Positions 62,136 through 64,000 of a stretch of DNA of 64,000 nucleotides are shown here, one piece after another. The notes under the pieces were generated by a model, which saw nothing but the letters and a program-made list of their open reading frames with translations, searched no databases and was not told the DNA's origin. The stretch comes from Bacteroidales bacterium. Its GTDB lineage: Bacteria > Bacteroidota > Bacteroidia > Bacteroidales > UBA932. How positions within the stretch are numbered: the stretch's first letter is position 1; each line of letters begins with the position of its first letter. A program made the translations under genes and the position numbers. Location of the stretch: NCBI GenBank assembly GCA_017454265.1, contig JAFTDJ010000049.1, positions 1-64,000 of the forward strand, written 5' to 3'.

Positions 62136-62143
62136 TATATTTG
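62136..62143 (+). promoter_or_regulatory. -7 element of nucleoside permease operon
   Basis: TATATTTG, 40 bases before the ATG at 62184; divergent from the tgt element. Confidence 0.55.
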
Positions 62144-62183
62144 TATGTTTACCGCATACAATAGCAATTAAACATAACACCAG

Positions 62184-63467
62184 ATGAAAAACAAACAGCT
62201 CACTGTCAGGCTCATCCTGATGAACTTCCTGCAGTATGCAGCCTGGGGCGCATATCTCACGTCCCTCGGACGGTTCCTTGGCAACGTTGGCCTGGGTCCC
62301 CAGATCAAGTGGTTCTTTGCAATGCAGGGCTTCGTCTCCATTTTCATGCCTACCCTGATGGGGATAGTGGCAGATAAGAAAATCGAGGCCCAGAAGACCC
62401 TCTCCCTATGCCACGGTATTGCCGGCATTTTTATGATTGCCGCCGGAGCCTATTGCATGAGCGCCGGAGGAGCGCCTGCGTTTGCCCCGCTCTTCGTGCT
62501 TTACAGCATCAGTGTTGCGTTCTATATGCCCACAATCGCCATTTCCAACTCGGTGGCCTACAACGCCCTTGCAAAGGCCGGAATGGACACGGTGAAGGAT
62601 TTTCCGCCCATACGCGTGTTCGGCACCGTGGGCTTTATCTGCAGCATGCTGCTCACCAACTTCCTCAAGATAGGCGGCGTGGCCATGCAGGAATCCTACA
62701 CCCAGCTCTTCTCGTCCGGAATCATCTCCCTGGTGCTTTGCGCGTATGCGCTCACCATGCCCGCCTGCCCGGTTAACAAATCGTCCGGCAGCCAGTCTTT
62801 CGCGGACGCCTTCGGACTCAAGGCTTTCACCCTTTTCAAGGACCCCCAGTTCGCCATATTCTTCATTTTCTCAATGTTGCTGGGCGCATCCCTTCAGATT
62901 ACCAACGGCTATGCCAACACCTTCCTAGGCTCCTTTGCGGCCGACCCGGCACTGGCCGACACCTTCGCGGTGAAGAATTCCAACGCGCTGATTGCCATTT
63001 CGCAAGCGTCCGAGACCCTCTGCATCCTGCTTATCCCGTTCTTTATGAAGAAGTTCGGCATCAAGAAGGTGATGCTCATCTCCATGTTTGCATGGGTGTT
63101 CCGCTTCGGCCTCTTCGGCGCCGGAAACCCCGCAATGCCCGGCGTGCTTCTCTTTGTGCTGAGCTGCATAGTTTACGGTATGGCATTCGATTTCTTCAAC
63201 ATCTCCGGTTCGCTGTATGTGAATGAGAATACCACGGAAGACATCCGTTCCAGCGCTCAGGGCGTCTTTATGCTGATGACCAACGGCCTCGGCGCTACCA
63301 TCGGCACCCTGGCGGCCGGAAAAGTGGTGGAGGCCTGCGACGTGTTCAATACGCCTTCAAACTGGCCTGAAGCCTGGTATATATTCGCTGGTTATGCCTT
63401 TGTAGTGGGCGTGCTGTTTATGATTCTCTTCAAGGATCCGCAGAAGAAAAAGGCCGCCGCGAAATGA
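62184..63467 (+). CDS. Nucleoside:proton symporter-like MFS permease
   Basis: A 427-residue inner-membrane permease of the NupG/Nuc_H_symport group. [20 protein letters not shown] near residues 11-30 is characteristic, and about 12 helices follow. The RVFGTVGFI segment is conserved in the family. Its stop overlaps the dut ATG; uptake of nucleosides fits the neighbouring dUTPase. Confidence 0.88.
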   Translation: MKNKQLTVRLILMNFLQYAAWGAYLTSLGRFLGNVGLGPQIKWFFAMQGFVSIFMPTLMGIVADKKIEAQKTLSLCHGIAGIFMIAAGAYCMSAGGAPAFAPLFVLYSISVAFYMPTIAISNSVAYNALAKAGMDTVKDFPPIRVFGTVGFICSMLLTNFLKIGGVAMQESYTQLFSSGIISLVLCAYALTMPACPVNKSSGSQSFADAFGLKAFTLFKDPQFAIFFIFSMLLGASLQITNGYANTFLGSFAADPALADTFAVKNSNALIAISQASETLCILLIPFFMKKFGIKKVMLISMFAWVFRFGLFGAGNPAMPGVLLFVLSCIVYGMAFDFFNISGSLYVNENTTEDIRSSAQGVFMLMTNGLGATIGTLAAGKVVEACDVFNTPSNWPEAWYIFAGYAFVVGVLFMILFKDPQKKKAAAK

Positions 63468-63898
63468 AAGTGAAAGTTATAAACCGGAGCTCAAATCCGC
63501 TTCCGGAATATGCTACTGAGTTCTCCGCCGGCCTGGATGTGCGTGCCGCCAACGAAGAACCAATAGTGCTTGAGCCGCTCGCACGCGCAATGGTGCCCAC
63601 TGGCCTGTACCTGGAAATTCCGGAAGGATACGAGGTGCAGGTCCGTCCCCGCAGCGGGCTTGCTGCCAAAAAGGGAATCACGGTTCTGAACGCTCCAGGG
63701 ACCATAGATGCAGACTACCGTGGAGAGGTGTGCGTGATTCTGGTAAACCTTTCTCAAGAGCCTTTTACCGTAGAAAAAGGGGAGAGGGTGGCGCAGCTGG
63801 TGCTCGCCCGTCATGAGAGGCTTGAATGGGAGCCTGCCGACGAACTTGCCGCCTCCGGGCGGGGAGAAGGCGGCTTCGGAAGTACCGGGACCAAATGA
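63464..63898 (+). CDS. dut: dUTP diphosphatase
   Basis: A 144-residue trimeric dUTPase. Motifs include [36 protein letters not shown] and the C-terminal [11 protein letters not shown] phosphate lid. It overlaps the murF start by four bases. Confidence 0.97.
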   Translation: MKVKVINRSSNPLPEYATEFSAGLDVRAANEEPIVLEPLARAMVPTGLYLEIPEGYEVQVRPRSGLAAKKGITVLNAPGTIDADYRGEVCVILVNLSQEPFTVEKGERVAQLVLARHERLEWEPADELAASGRGEGGFGSTGTK

Positions 63899-64000
63899 AA
63901 GATCTATACAGTAAATATCTGGGCTGCGGCGGCCGTGTAACTACCGACAGCCGCGCCATAAAGGGCGGTGAAATCTTTTTCGCGCTCCGGGGCGAGAACT
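63895..64000 (+). CDS. murF: UDP-MurNAc-tripeptide--D-Ala-D-Ala ligase, N-terminal fragment
   Basis: The first 35 codons of a gene cut by the window end. [20 protein letters not shown] is the conserved MurE/MurF uracil-binding N-terminus; the short lead before it fits MurF better than MurE. The start is coupled to dut (ATGA). Confidence 0.8.
   Translation, partial: MKDLYSKYLGCGGRVTTDSRAIKGGEIFFALRGEN

Overview
The window is a gene-dense chromosomal segment of a Bacteroidota bacterium, almost certainly order Bacteroidales (Rikenellaceae/Cryptobacteroides-like is my guess, not shown). The evidence is as follows. Promoters match the Bacteroidota form TTTG-N19/20-TANNTTTG rather than -35/-10. 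Start codons are not set by Shine-Dalgarno sites. Families largely confined to this phylum are present (DUF3276, DUF5606, DUF4876, DUF6850, fimbrillin-like lipoproteins, long NusB, a short LysR-type regulator). Base composition is mid-50s percent GC and fairly even. I see no IS element, prophage, CRISPR array or conjugative module, so this is mostly core genome with a few accessory secreted-protein loci.

Layout. 1-337: non-coding, with a tandem pair of about 43 bp repeats. 338-6710: M20 dipeptidase (-), then glmM-like, NamZ-like muramidase and a GLUG/SGNH lipoprotein as one overlapping + operon. 6734-9103: rpmE2, a hidden 43-codon ORF overlapping a fimbrillin/nuclease lipoprotein, and tRNA-Glu. 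9213-19468: a long minus-strand series (LpxL/HtrB-type acyltransferase, pepD, alpha/beta-hydrolase lipoprotein, POT transporter, exported propeller-like protein, TIGR02757, zeta-toxin-like kinase, tldD, tldE). 19558-20692: rpsF-rpsR-rplI. 20789-25735: a five-gene Hdr/Qmo-like electron-transfer operon. 25732-30934: parE, rel, CofE-like (-). 30976-33105: uvrB (+).

33102-43193 is the most unusual stretch. It is a minus-strand operon that starts from a 40-codon ORF, followed by a fimbrillin-like lipoprotein, a gingipain-type (C25-like) cysteine peptidase with a helical-repeat tail, a TonB-dependent receptor, a DUF4876 lipoprotein and a DUF6850 beta-barrel. Junctions are overlapping or 1 nt apart, except a 12-nt gap after the small ORF. 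The small ORF resembles the one ahead of the nuclease lipoprotein at 7237. Both peptides have a Tyr/Pro/Glu N-terminal pattern, a short Leu-rich core and a strongly acidic tail, and both precede a lipoprotein with a fimbrillin-like N-terminal half and an unrelated C-terminal domain. I propose this pairing as the candidate undescribed system.

43266-45712: purine salvage (pnp, MtaD-type deaminase) with a DUF3276 protein. 45801-50266: nusB-yajC-ybbR-coaE-DUF5606-rimO. 50281-53715: glpABC with a very short GlpB. 53745-54055: RNase P RNA. 54095-59825: HTH-only LysR regulator, porin-like barrel and potABCD. 59884-62111: LptF/G-type permease and tgt. 62184-64000: nucleoside permease, dut and the start of murF. 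Many predicted promoters place the transcription start at or next to the ATG, suggesting leaderless mRNAs for about six genes.
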